Source of the DNA: Candidatus Aminicenantota bacterium
GTDB taxonomy: Bacteria; Acidobacteriota; Aminicenantia; Aminicenantales; Saccharicenantaceae
Direction: 5' to 3'
Length of the DNA stretch: 54,682 nucleotides
NCBI GenBank assembly: GCA_013178315.1
Contig: JABLWX010000032.1
Span: 1-54,682 of the forward strand
In this document: positions 35,164 to 43,637 of the stretch, piece after piece
Position numbering within the stretch: the stretch's first letter is position 1
Layout of the letters: each line of letters opens with the position of its first letter
Program-made: the position numbers and the translations under genes
The notes under the pieces: generated by a model
Seen by the model: only the letters and a program-made list of their open reading frames with translations
Told to the model about the DNA's origin: nothing
Databases searched by the model: none

Positions 35164-35192
35164 ATTCTATTATTTTCAAAAGTCAAAATCAA
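35164..35192 (-). promoter_or_regulatory. Predicted promoter of icd-mdh
   Basis: On the minus strand TTGATT (35192-35187) and TAGAAT (35169-35164) are 17 bp apart. The predicted start is near 35157, giving a leader of about 36 nt with AGGAGG. It lies back to back with the acnB promoter. Confidence 0.65.
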
Positions 35193-35225
35193 CCAATTTT
35201 TTTTGGACCCCGGGGACTATTTCTT

Positions 35226-35254
35226 TTGACAAAAAAACCGATTCTTTTTAAGAT
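35226..35254 (+). promoter_or_regulatory. Predicted promoter of acnB
   Basis: A perfect TTGACA (35226-35231) and TAAGAT (35249-35254) are 17 bp apart. The predicted start is near 35261, with AAGGAG just before the acnB ATG at 35308. Only 33 bp separate its -35 box from the icd -35 box, so one regulator could act on both. Confidence 0.7.
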
Positions 35255-35307
35255 ATTAGCCTGTAATTTTCACTTCGACCGATCGAAACTTATAAGGAGT
35301 TTTAGCC

Positions 35308-37848
35308 ATGCTGGAAAGCTATTATCAAAAAGCCTTGGATAGAGAAAAGCAGGGCATCCCACCCCTACCGCTGACGGCTGATGAAGCCAAGGAACTCTGC
35401 CAGCTCCTGGAAAATCCACCGGCCGGAAAAGAACAGGAACTGTTACACCTGCTGGAACAGAGGATTTCCCCCGGTGTTGACCCGGCAGCCAAAGTCAAGG
35501 CCGACTGGCTATCCCGGGTGGCTGCGGGACAGAAAAAATCCCCCCTGGTCAGCCCGGAAAAAGCGATTTTCCTGCTGGGCACGATGATCGGGGGCTACAA
35601 CGTGGAACCGCTGGTGTCCATGCTGGAAAAGCCGGAGCTGGCAGCGGCGGCTGCGGCAGCCCTTAAGAATATCATTCTGGTTTATGGCGCCTATGAAAAG
35701 GTCCTGAATCTCTCCAGAACCAATAAATATGCTCGCGAAGTCCTGGAGTCCTGGGCCAGGGGAGAGTGGTTCCTATCCAGACCGGACCTGCCAGAAGAAA
35801 TAGAGCTTAAAGTTTATAAGGTAGACGGGGAAATAAACACCGACGATTTTTCGCCGGCCAAGTATGCCTGGAGTCGCCCGGATATTCCGCTTCATGCCCT
35901 GAGCATGGGTGAGACCCGCTTTCCGGGCGGGCTGGAAATAATCAAGAAATTCATAGAGGAAGGTTATAAGGTGGCTTTTGTGGGCGATGTGGTTGGTACC
36001 GGTTCCTCCCGAAAGTCGGCCTGTAATTCTCTCATGTGGCATATCGGCGACGACATTCCCTTCGTTCCCAACAAGAGACGGGGTGGCCTGGTCATCGGCG
36101 GCCTGATTGCCCCGATATTCTTCAACACCACCGAAGATTCGGGCGGGCTGCCCATCCAGGCCGATGTCAGCCGCCTTAAAACTGGCGACATAATCAGGAT
36201 TAAAACCAGGGAAGGGGCTATAGTAAGTCAAAGTGGTGAGTTGCTGGCCCGGTTTGACTGGAAGCCAGTAACCATTAAGGATGAATTCCGGGCCGGAGGT
36301 CGCCTGAACCTGATCATCGGCCGGCAGCTGACGGCCAAGGCCAGGAAGGACCTGGGCTGGCCCGAGGCTGACTTTTTCGTTCAGGTCCAGAACCCGGTGC
36401 CAAAACCCGGGCAGGGCTATACCCAGGCCCAGAAAATAGTCGGCCGGGCCTGCGGGCTTCCCGGGGTTCTTCCCGGGACTTCCTGTGAGCCCAGGATGAC
36501 CACGGTAGGTTCCCAGGATACCACCGGTCCGATGACCGCCGATGAACTCACCGAGCTGGCCTGCCTGGAATTTCAGACAGAACTTTTCATGCAGTCCTTC
36601 TGCCACACGGCCGCCTATCCCAAGCCAACCGATGTCAGGATGCACCGCAACCTTTCCGCCTTTGTGGTTGAAAGGAAGGGAGTGGCCCTTAAACCGGGTG
36701 ACGGTGTCATACATTCCTGGCTGAACCGGTTGATTCTGCCCGATACCGTGGGCACCGGTGGCGATTCCCACACCCGGTTTCCGGTCGGCATTAGCTTTCC
36801 GGCCGGCTCGGGACTGGTGGCCTTTGCCGGGGCCCTGGGCTTCATGCCCCTGGATATGCCCGAGTCGGTACTGGTCAGGTTTTCGGGAAAGTTGAACCCG
36901 GGCCTGACCCTGAGGGACGTGGTCAATGCCATCCCTTATTTCGCCATCAAGCAGGGGCTGCTGACCGTGGCTAAAAAGGGCAAGAAAAATGTTTTTAACG
37001 GCCGCATACTGGAAATGGAAGGCCTGGACAACCTGACGGTGGAGCAGGCCTATGAACTGACCGATGCCTCGGCCGAGAGATCGGCGGCGGCCGCCGTTAT
37101 CGCCCTCAAGGAAGAACAGGTTGTAGAATTCATCAAGAGCAATATTGCCCTGATGAAAAAGATGATCGAGGCCGGCTACCGGGATGCCGGTACCCTGGAG
37201 CGGCGGATCAGGGCCTGCGAAGACTGGCTGAAAAATCCAGTGCTTCTGAAAAGGGATGCCAACGCGGAATACGCAGCGGTCATCGAAATTGACCTGGCTG
37301 AGATTACAGAACCCATCCTGGCCTGTCCCAACGACCCCGACGACGTTAAACTGCTGAGCGAAGTGGCCGGAGACAGGATTGATGAAGTCTTTATCGGCTC
37401 CTGCATGACCAACATCGGCCACTTCAGGGCGGCAGCCAAGATATTTGAAAAAGCCTGTTATCCGACCACCCGCATCTGGTTGACCCCGCCAACCCGCATG
37501 GATTACACCCAGCTGATGAAAGAAGGACTGTTCGCTGCCTTCTCCCAGGTGGGAGCCAGAGTCGAGATCCCGGGTTGTTCCCTGTGCATGGGCAACCAGG
37601 CCCGGGTCAGGCCAGGAACAACTGTCATTTCCACCTCGACCAGGAATTTCGATAACCGGATGGGGGATAATGCCCGGGTCTACCTGGGTTCGGCCGAGCT
37701 GGCAGCCGTGGCCGCCATAGAAGGACAGCTGCCGCCGGCTGAAAAATACTTTCAGGTGATGAACGAAAAGATCATTCCGTTCTCGGAACAGATTTACCGG
37801 TACCTGGAATTTCACCGGATGCCGGATTTCAGTCTGAGCTATATCTGA
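35308..37848 (+). CDS. acnB: Aconitate hydratase B
   Basis: Interconverts citrate and isocitrate through a [4Fe-4S] cluster. The 846-residue protein has the AcnB order: N-terminal HEAT-like domain (about 1-160), swivelling domain (about 165-380; GDVVGTGSSRKSACNS), then the cluster domains. Cluster cysteines are Cys699 (IGSCMTNIGH) and Cys757/Cys760 (GCSLCMGNQ), equivalent to the E. coli AcnB set. GGDSHTRFPVGISFPAGSG and STSTRNFDNRMG are further landmarks. AcnB-type proteins can bind mRNA when they lose the cluster; that is family knowledge. A short-chain dehydrogenase gene follows after 14 bp. Confidence 0.96.
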   Translation: MLESYYQKALDREKQGIPPLPLTADEAKELCQLLENPPAGKEQELLHLLEQRISPGVDPAAKVKADWLSRVAAGQKKSPLVSPEKAIFLLGTMIGGYNVEPLVSMLEKPELAAAAAAALKNIILVYGAYEKVLNLSRTNKYAREVLESWARGEWFLSRPDLPEEIELKVYKVDGEINTDDFSPAKYAWSRPDIPLHALSMGETRFPGGLEIIKKFIEEGYKVAFVGDVVGTGSSRKSACNSLMWHIGDDIPFVPNKRRGGLVIGGLIAPIFFNTTEDSGGLPIQADVSRLKTGDIIRIKTREGAIVSQSGELLARFDWKPVTIKDEFRAGGRLNLIIGRQLTAKARKDLGWPEADFFVQVQNPVPKPGQGYTQAQKIVGRACGLPGVLPGTSCEPRMTTVGSQDTTGPMTADELTELACLEFQTELFMQSFCHTAAYPKPTDVRMHRNLSAFVVERKGVALKPGDGVIHSWLNRLILPDTVGTGGDSHTRFPVGISFPAGSGLVAFAGALGFMPLDMPESVLVRFSGKLNPGLTLRDVVNAIPYFAIKQGLLTVAKKGKKNVFNGRILEMEGLDNLTVEQAYELTDASAERSAAAAVIALKEEQVVEFIKSNIALMKKMIEAGYRDAGTLERRIRACEDWLKNPVLLKRDANAEYAAVIEIDLAEITEPILACPNDPDDVKLLSEVAGDRIDEVFIGSCMTNIGHFRAAAKIFEKACYPTTRIWLTPPTRMDYTQLMKEGLFAAFSQVGARVEIPGCSLCMGNQARVRPGTTVISTSTRNFDNRMGDNARVYLGSAELAAVAAIEGQLPPAEKYFQVMNEKIIPFSEQIYRYLEFHRMPDFSLSYI

Positions 37849-37862
37849 AAAGGACCCAAATT

Positions 37863-38624
37863 ATGATCAGACTTGACGGGAAAAAAGCCTTAATTACCGG
37901 TGGTTCGAGGGGAATAGGTCGGGCCACCGCCCTCCTGCTGGCTGAAGCCGGGGCTGATGTGGCCATCCATTACCAGAAAAACGAACGGGCCGCCAGAGAG
38001 GTAAAGGATTTGATAGGGGAAAAAGGCCGGGAGGCACTGCTCTGCCGGGCCGAAATTTCAAACCGATTTGAAGTAGAAGAGATGGTGAGAGTGATAGGGG
38101 AGCACTGGGGCCGTCTTGATATCTTGGTGAATAACGCCGGCATCTGGACCTACGGGGAAATGGGTAATATGCCCGAAGAAGTCTGGCGGGAAACCATGGC
38201 CGTTAATCTGGACGGGGTTTTCTATGTCACCAACGCCGTTGTGCCCTGGATGAAGAAAAATAAGCAGGGCTGGATAGTCAACGTGGCTTCGACCGCGGCG
38301 GTCAGGGGAGAAGCCTTCCATTCCCATTACGCAGCCAGTAAAGGTGCCATGCTGGCCCTGACCAAGTCCCTGGCCGTGGAACTGGCACCCGATAATATAA
38401 GGGTCAACTGCGTGGCTCCGGGCTGGGTTGATACCGATATGTGCACCGAGGTCTTTGCCGACCCTGAATTCAGGGAGAGGGTCAGGCAGTCAATACCTCT
38501 TAAAAGGATACCTCCGCCTGAAGATATCGCCGGCCCCATCCTGTTCCTGGTTTCGGACCTGGCCCTCCATATAACAGGGGAAATCCTGAATGTCAACGGC
38601 GGGTCGGTCCTGTGCGGGGGCTAA
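37863..38624 (+). CDS. Short-chain dehydrogenase/reductase, FabG-like
   Basis: A 253-residue classical SDR. The cofactor motif TGGSRGIGRA is at about 14-23, with NNAG at about 90-93, the catalytic Ser in VNVASTAAVRG and the YAASK Tyr/Lys pair at about 158-162. The C-terminal VNCVAPGWVDTDM and ITGEILNVNGGSVL are typical of 3-oxoacyl-ACP reductase-like members. It sits 14 bp after acnB and is presumably co-transcribed. No other fatty-acid synthesis gene is near, so a role in reducing a keto acid or sugar is as likely as FabG activity. Confidence 0.88.
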   Translation: MIRLDGKKALITGGSRGIGRATALLLAEAGADVAIHYQKNERAAREVKDLIGEKGREALLCRAEISNRFEVEEMVRVIGEHWGRLDILVNNAGIWTYGEMGNMPEEVWRETMAVNLDGVFYVTNAVVPWMKKNKQGWIVNVASTAAVRGEAFHSHYAASKGAMLALTKSLAVELAPDNIRVNCVAPGWVDTDMCTEVFADPEFRERVRQSIPLKRIPPPEDIAGPILFLVSDLALHITGEILNVNGGSVLCGG

Positions 38625-38632
38625 TAATTTGT

Positions 38633-38661
38633 TTGCCAAAATTCAATTTTTTTGATATTTT
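38633..38661 (+). promoter_or_regulatory. Possible promoter of the EF-Tu-domain-like gene
   Basis: TTGCCA (38633-38638) and TATTTT (38656-38661) are 17 bp apart in AT-rich DNA just after the SDR gene. The leader would be about 20 nt and contains GAGGAGGG. Confidence 0.4.
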
Positions 38662-38689
38662 TTAGACAAATTTTAGAGGAGGGTAAAAA

Positions 38690-38947
38690 ATGGAGGAGGT
38701 AGAGGTAGGCCGTATAACTCATTATTTTTCAAAGATTCAGGTCGGAGTGGCCAAGATCTCCGGCAGAGGGCTGAAGATTGGCGACGTGGTGCATATCAAG
38801 GGTCACAGCACTGACTTCTTTCAGAAAATCGAGTCCATGCAGATTGAGCATAGACCGGTGGAAGAAGCCAGGGCCGGCGAAGAGGTGGCCTTTAAGGTTG
38901 ACCTGCCGGTTCGGGAGCATGACGTGATTTTCAGGGTAATTGAATGA
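38690..38947 (+). CDS. Stand-alone EF-Tu domain II / U32C-like beta-barrel protein
   Basis: An 85-residue cytoplasmic protein preceded by a strong GAGGAGGG site. Its pattern VGRITHYFSKIQVGVAKI, then LKIGDVVHIKG, then a VDLPVREHDVIFRV ending, follows the beta-barrel of EF-Tu domain II and the C-terminal domain of U32 peptidases. Small proteins of this type are annotated in databases as translation elongation factor-like. No U32 peptidase or GTPase gene adjoins it. Function is unknown; binding an RNA 3' end or a partner enzyme is only a guess. It sits between the SDR gene and a membrane-bound M23 peptidase. Confidence 0.8.
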   Translation: MEEVEVGRITHYFSKIQVGVAKISGRGLKIGDVVHIKGHSTDFFQKIESMQIEHRPVEEARAGEEVAFKVDLPVREHDVIFRVIE

Positions 38948-39017
38948 GAGGTTTCTGACAAAATTTTTTAAGAGGTTGACAGAAAAGGTTACAATATGTT
39001 AAAGAAAAGGGTTAGAA

Positions 39018-39908
39018 ATGCCTAAAAAGTTTGTTTCGATAGTCATCGTCCCCAACTGGAAAACCAGTTTTCGCACCATAAATATCCCCCAGAAAGCAGT
39101 CCGGTTGATGATCGGGGCCGGTATCTCCTTCCTGGTCCTGTTTGTGTTCTTTCTGCTGGACTATTTCTCCATGACCATGACCAAGGCCCGCTACCGTGAG
39201 CTCCTCAAGGAAACTGCGGTTCAGAAAGAAACCATAGCCACCTATGAAAATACCATCTCCCAGATGAAAGAAACCATCAGCAATTTCGAAGAATATGCCC
39301 GAAAGATCAATGTCCTGGCCGGCCTGCAATCCGCTGAAAACCTGAAGGGGGAACCGGGCCTGGGCGGCGGGGAGAAGGTTGACGTTAGCCCTTCATCCCA
39401 GGTAAAACACGTGGAGCCCGGGGCCCTGCAGGCCATTAAGCAGAGGGCCGATGCCGTAGAAAAGAACCTAAATTACATGCTTAATTTCTTTGAAAGCCAG
39501 ACGGCGGTGCTGGCTACCACCCCCACCATCTGGCCCACGGTCGGCTGGGTTTCTTCCTCTTTCGGTCCCCGGATCGACCCATTTACCGGGAGGAACGCTT
39601 TTCATGCCGGGCTGGACATCGCTACCAACCTGAATAACCCGGTGGTGGCCACCGCCGATGGGGTGGTGGTCCAGGTCGGGTTCGATAAGTACAAGGGAAA
39701 TTATGTGTCCATAAGCCACGGAAATGGCTTTTCCACTGAATACTGGCATCTAAGCAAGTACGCGGTCAGGTCCGGACAGAAAATCAACCGGGGTCAGGTC
39801 ATAGGCTACGTGGGCAAGACCGGCAAGGCTCTGGGACCACATCTGCACTACGAAGTTCATCTGAATGGAAAACCGATAAATCCCATTCATTATATAATTG
39901 AAGAATAA
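39018..39908 (+). CDS. Membrane-anchored M23 (LytM-type) peptidoglycan peptidase
   Basis: A 296-residue cell-wall enzyme. A short cytoplasmic N-terminus leads into one hydrophobic helix (about 33-55), then a coiled coil (about 60-100) and a linker. The C-terminal LytM domain has the zinc motif HAGLD (H196, D200) and PHLHYEV (H275, H277), with the usual VSISHGNGFSTEYWHLS between them. All catalytic residues are present, so it is a likely active endopeptidase rather than a degenerate activator. TTGACA occurs 37 bp upstream, but no clear -10 box. Only 54 bp separate it from the end of fmt on the other strand. Confidence 0.92.
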   Translation: MPKKFVSIVIVPNWKTSFRTINIPQKAVRLMIGAGISFLVLFVFFLLDYFSMTMTKARYRELLKETAVQKETIATYENTISQMKETISNFEEYARKINVLAGLQSAENLKGEPGLGGGEKVDVSPSSQVKHVEPGALQAIKQRADAVEKNLNYMLNFFESQTAVLATTPTIWPTVGWVSSSFGPRIDPFTGRNAFHAGLDIATNLNNPVVATADGVVVQVGFDKYKGNYVSISHGNGFSTEYWHLSKYAVRSGQKINRGQVIGYVGKTGKALGPHLHYEVHLNGKPINPIHYIIEE

Positions 39909-39962
39909 CCTTAGATATTCTTTGAATCTCTGTAAAATGGTGGGCGGGGGAAGACTATACAG

Positions 39963-40896
39963 TCAACCCAGGATGGTTCCCACCCGTACCTTTCCCCCGA
40001 GCGAAAAAGAATAAGCAGACATTTCTTTTCTGCCTTCAGGTTTTACCTTTTCTATCAGGTAGAAGGTTTTCTGGCCGCAGCAGACATAAATCCCCGATTT
40101 GTCCAGCTGCACCACCTCGCCCGGCCGGGCGGCTGGCATGAGCCCCTGGGTGAGCTGGCCGGAAATTATTTCCAGGCGCAGGCCGTTAAGGTAAGTGAAG
40201 GCTCCCGGCCAGCCATAAAAGGCCCGGACCTTGCGGTCAACAGCCACGGCCGGTTCCTGCCAGTCTATCCGGCCCTGGTCCTTGGCCAGTTTCGGGGCAT
40301 AGCTGGCCAGAGAATGGTCCTGTTCCTTCAGCTGGATCTTTTCTATTTTTTCCAGGGTCCTTTAGCAGGAGCTGGGCCCCGATATGAGACATTCTGGTTT
40401 CAAGTTCGTGGGCATTCTCCCTGGGAAGGATGGGGACAACTTCCTGCGACAGGATAGGGCCCTCGTCCATTTTTTCGGTTAACTGAAAGATGGTGACCCC
40501 GGTAAATCTTTCCCCGTTAAGAATGGCCCATTGAACCGGGGCCGCCCCTCGATATTTTGGCAGCAGAGAAAAATGGATATTGAGAGATTTTAGGGGAGGC
40601 AGGTAGATTATTGAAGCGGGAATAATCTGACCGTAGGCCACAACAATATTAATATCAGGGTTTGCTTTTTTGATGGCTTCCAGAGCTTTTTCATCCTGTC
40701 GTATTTTTTCCGGTTGAAGATAGGGGAGGCCGTGGTCCTGGGCAAAAATTTTGACGGCCGGAGGGGTCAGCTTCTTTCCCCGGCCGGCGGGTTTATCAGG
40801 CTGGGTTATTATCAGCTTGATTTCATGTCCTGCGGATAACAGCCCGTTCAAGGCCGGAAGGGCGGTGGGGGGACTACCAAAAAAGACAACCCTCAT
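39963..40896 (-). CDS. fmt: Methionyl-tRNA formyltransferase, reading frame broken once
   Basis: Formylates Met-tRNAi for translation start. The first frame (40896 to about 40360) has VVFFGSP, NIHFSLLPKYRGAAPVQW with the catalytic Asn-His pair, and LTEKMDEGPIL. After about 40358 homology continues in another frame: LEKIEKIQL, SYAPKLAKDQGRIDW and RAFYGWPGAFT, ending at 39963. Removing one base in the AAAGGACC region (about 40356-40363) joins them into about 310 residues, the normal length. A single-base insertion in the sequence is the likeliest cause; a real disruption cannot be excluded. The ATG overlaps the def stop by one base (TGATG), the classic def-fmt arrangement. Confidence 0.9.
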
Positions 40897-41402
40897 CAGC
40901 TCTTGTCCAGTTCCTTTTTAAGGCGACTGCGGATCAGACGCCTTTTCAGCGGGGACAGGCGGTCCACAAACAGCTTGCCATCTAGGTGATCTATCTCATG
41001 ACAGAACACCCGGGCCAGGAGGTTGCTGGCTTCCAGCCTGATCTCCCGCCCATCTAAATCATATCCCTTAAGCAGAATTCGGGACGGTCGAGCAACTTTC
41101 TCGTATATCCCGGGTACCGAAAGGCAACCCTCTTCTCCGACCTGTTCCCCTTCGGCCTCAATTATTTCGGGGTTGACCATAATTATCAGATCACTCTGGT
41201 TCTCTCCAACTGACAGGTCGACGGTGATCAACCTGCGGCTGACATTGACCTGGGGTGCGGCCAGGCCTATCCCGGGCGCCTTATGCATGGTTTCCACCAT
41301 GTTTTTGGCCAGTTCCACGATTTCCTGGTTGATATTCTCAACCGGCAGGGCCCGGCTGGCCAGGGTGGGGTGTCCGATGGTTATGATTTCGAGCTGGGCC
41401 AT
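40896..41402 (-). CDS. def: Peptide deformylase
   Basis: Removes the formyl group from nascent proteins. All three signature motifs are present in the 168-residue protein: GIGLAAPQ, EGCLS and HEIDH, the latter two supplying the metal ligands. The C-terminal part with LSPLKRRLIRSRLKKE is a basic helix as in many type I enzymes. The ATG has no Shine-Dalgarno sequence; instead a -10 box ends seven bases before it (see the promoter entry). fmt overlaps its stop by one base. Confidence 0.96.
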   Translation of the reverse strand: MAQLEIITIGHPTLASRALPVENINQEIVELAKNMVETMHKAPGIGLAAPQVNVSRRLITVDLSVGENQSDLIIMVNPEIIEAEGEQVGEEGCLSVPGIYEKVARPSRILLKGYDLDGREIRLEASNLLARVFCHEIDHLDGKLFVDRLSPLKRRLIRSRLKKELDKS

Positions 41403-41408
41403 AGCTTT

Positions 41409-41437
41409 ATTTTAGACCAGCCCGGCCTTCCCGACAA
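41409..41437 (-). promoter_or_regulatory. Predicted def-fmt promoter; transcript probably leaderless
   Basis: On the minus strand TTGTCG (41437-41432) and TAAAAT (41414-41409) are 17 bp apart. The expected start falls on 41402, the A of the def ATG. Only AAAGCT separates the -10 box from the start codon. Confidence 0.55.
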
Positions 41438-41458
41438 CTGCCGTCGGAAAAATCAATT

Positions 41459-43483
41459 TCAGATGACGGCCGATGGTGGCGGTGGCTCGTCGGGAGCTCC
41501 GGCATTTTTAAGAGGAACGGCAATTAGATAGAATCCGATCAGGACCAGCACGGCCAGTCCGCCCAGGTAGGTCGGGTTCTTGAAGATGACCGGGATGTCT
41601 CTGCTGATTACATTCTGCAGGAAAAAGAACTTCCAGGCAGCCCGGATAAGACCGGTCAGGGCCTCTCCGGCAATCAGCCCGGCGGCCAAGAGGATGCCGA
41701 CATTTTCAACCCGGGCTTTCTGGGCCGGGTTAAGCTGTCTTCTGGCTATCATCCGGTCCAGGATTCCCTTGATCATTCCGCCCATAAAGATGGCAAAGGT
41801 GGTCTCAAGCGGAAGGTACATGCCAACGGCCACCAGCATGGGAGAGCGCACCTGCACCAGGATCAGGGCAAAGCCCATCAGCATGCCGACGATGACCAGC
41901 GGCCAGGCCATTTCGCCCCCGACTATGCCCTGAGATATGGCCGCCATCAAGCCGGCCTGGGGAGCGGGCAGGTCTTTACTGCCAAAGGTAAAGGCGCCGT
42001 GCAGGATCATCAGCGGGAAATAAAGAAGCAATGAGGCCAGCAGGACGCCAAAGATGTCACCCACCTGCATTTTCCAGGGAGTGCCGCCAAGTATATGGCC
42101 CACTTTAAGGTCCTGGAGCATTTCTCCGGCCACGGCCGAGGAGACGCAAACCACCGAGGCCACGCCGAGCACGGCCACCACTCCGCTGGTCCCCCTGGCC
42201 CCGATCAGGACCATCAGCAACCCGGCGATGATCAGAGTCGATAGGGTCAGGCCGGAGATGGGGTTATTGGAAGAACCGATGGTTCCGACCAGATTGCCGG
42301 AAACCGCGGCGAAGAAAAACCCGGCCAGTGCCATAACCACGGCCGCCAGTATGGCCGGGGGATAGCTACCGGCAAAGATTCTGTAAACAAAAACCATGAG
42401 AACCACGGTTACGGCCATCAGGAAAAGAACCAGACGGCTGTTCAGGTCCTTCTCTATCCTGGAGGTTATTTCGGTTTTCTCGGCGGCTTTCTTGACGTCG
42501 CCGATAGACCGCTTGATGCCAGCTCCCAGGTTTTTCCTCATGCGGAAAAGAGTGTAGCCGGCCCCGACCAGCATTCCGCCCACGGCAATCGGCCTGATGA
42601 TGAATTTCCAGACGTTGGTCACCAGCTCCGGCCAGGCCACCTCGCTCATGGCCACCCCCGGTCCGTAGAACTGGGTTACCAGGTGAGGCCCGAGGAAGTA
42701 CATCAGAAGCGGGGCAAACAATCCCCAGGCCAGGACGCCTCCGGCGAAGTTCAGCGAAGCCAGGCGCGGCCCGATGATATAACCGACTCCGATATAGGCC
42801 GGGAAGATCCCGGGACCGGACACGCTGACCAGGCCGCCGGTGCCGATGGTCTCGGCCTCCTTGGTGGCCCCCAGCCGGACAAAGCTGGAACCGATTTTGC
42901 CCAGCTTGATTATGAATTCCTTGGAGGCGGCGAAGAGTTGGACCACCCCCAAAGCATACAGCAGGGCTCCGACTCCCATGGCCTGGAAAAGGAACTTGGC
43001 CCCGGCACTTCCTTTCTGTCCTGCCTTGTGGATTTCGGCCGCAGCCACCGATTCAGGAAAGGGGAGCTCGGGGTCGGTTACCATGATCCTTCGGAGGAAG
43101 GTGACGAACAGAATACCCAGCAGGCCGCCCACGAACATCAGGGCCGTGGATTTAATGTAAGCATCCACCGTGTTGAATTTCAGCCAGGCCCCGGTTATCA
43201 GGAAGGCCGGGATGGTGAAGATAGCCCCGGCGGCCACCGACTCACCGATTGAACCAACCGTCCTGGCTATATTTTCTTCCAGGATTGAGCCGCGCATGAT
43301 CTTCAGCAGGGCCATACCTATGACCGCGGCCGGATAGGTGGCGGCTATGGTCATGCCAGCCCTCAGCCCGAGATAGGCGTTGGCTGCCCCGAGAATGACG
43401 GTCATTATAAGACCGAGGATAACTGCCCTCAGGGTGAATTCTTTCATATCTGTCTTCTCTGGAACGTAAGGCTTATAATCCAT
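41459..43483 (-). CDS. OPT-family oligopeptide transporter
   Basis: A 674-residue inner-membrane carrier with about 14-16 hydrophobic helices. The N-terminal pattern NAYLGLRAGMTIAATYPAAV is characteristic of OPT proteins, and NNPISGLTLSTLI lies in the second half. Bacterial members import oligopeptides or metal-chelate peptides, driven by protons. It fits the peptidase-rich context (M14, C69, TldD/E). An AAGGAG site precedes the ATG, and a promoter lies in the gap to mreB. It is a single-gene unit. Confidence 0.92.
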   Translation of the reverse strand: MDYKPYVPEKTDMKEFTLRAVILGLIMTVILGAANAYLGLRAGMTIAATYPAAVIGMALLKIMRGSILEENIARTVGSIGESVAAGAIFTIPAFLITGAWLKFNTVDAYIKSTALMFVGGLLGILFVTFLRRIMVTDPELPFPESVAAAEIHKAGQKGSAGAKFLFQAMGVGALLYALGVVQLFAASKEFIIKLGKIGSSFVRLGATKEAETIGTGGLVSVSGPGIFPAYIGVGYIIGPRLASLNFAGGVLAWGLFAPLLMYFLGPHLVTQFYGPGVAMSEVAWPELVTNVWKFIIRPIAVGGMLVGAGYTLFRMRKNLGAGIKRSIGDVKKAAEKTEITSRIEKDLNSRLVLFLMAVTVVLMVFVYRIFAGSYPPAILAAVVMALAGFFFAAVSGNLVGTIGSSNNPISGLTLSTLIIAGLLMVLIGARGTSGVVAVLGVASVVCVSSAVAGEMLQDLKVGHILGGTPWKMQVGDIFGVLLASLLLYFPLMILHGAFTFGSKDLPAPQAGLMAAISQGIVGGEMAWPLVIVGMLMGFALILVQVRSPMLVAVGMYLPLETTFAIFMGGMIKGILDRMIARRQLNPAQKARVENVGILLAAGLIAGEALTGLIRAAWKFFFLQNVISRDIPVIFKNPTYLGGLAVLVLIGFYLIAVPLKNAGAPDEPPPPSAVI

Positions 43484-43511
43484 CTGGCTCTCCTTTCCTG
43501 GTTTTTCTTAA

Positions 43512-43541
43512 TGTATATTAAAAAACGGAAGGTTAAGTCAA
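43512..43541 (-). promoter_or_regulatory. Predicted promoter of the OPT transporter gene
   Basis: On the minus strand TTGACT (43541-43536) and TATACA (43517-43512) are 18 bp apart. The leader would be about 22 nt with AAGGAG. Confidence 0.5.
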
Positions 43542-43574
43542 GACAATTTTTGACATTAAAGGGCAATTTACCAT

Positions 43575-43603
43575 TTGCCAGCGGTTGTTTTTTATGTTAA
43601 ATA
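43575..43603 (+). promoter_or_regulatory. Predicted promoter of the mre operon
   Basis: TTGCCA (43575-43580) and TAAATA (43598-43603) are 17 bp apart, placing the start near 43610 with AAAGGA before the mreB ATG. It lies back to back with the OPT promoter. Confidence 0.5.
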
Positions 43604-43637
43604 ATCATATGAAAGACCGAGGAAAGAAAGGACTGCC

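Noticed and set aside
35773-37815. A 680-codon open frame antisense to acnB
   Set aside because: It mirrors the codon pattern of the intact aconitase gene, has no family-like motifs and no ribosome site. GC-rich coding strands often leave long antisense frames.
38976-39004. TTGACA with TTAAAG as a promoter of the M23 peptidase
   Set aside because: The -35 box is perfect, but the -10 hexamer lacks the key second A and last T. Not strong enough to list as a feature.
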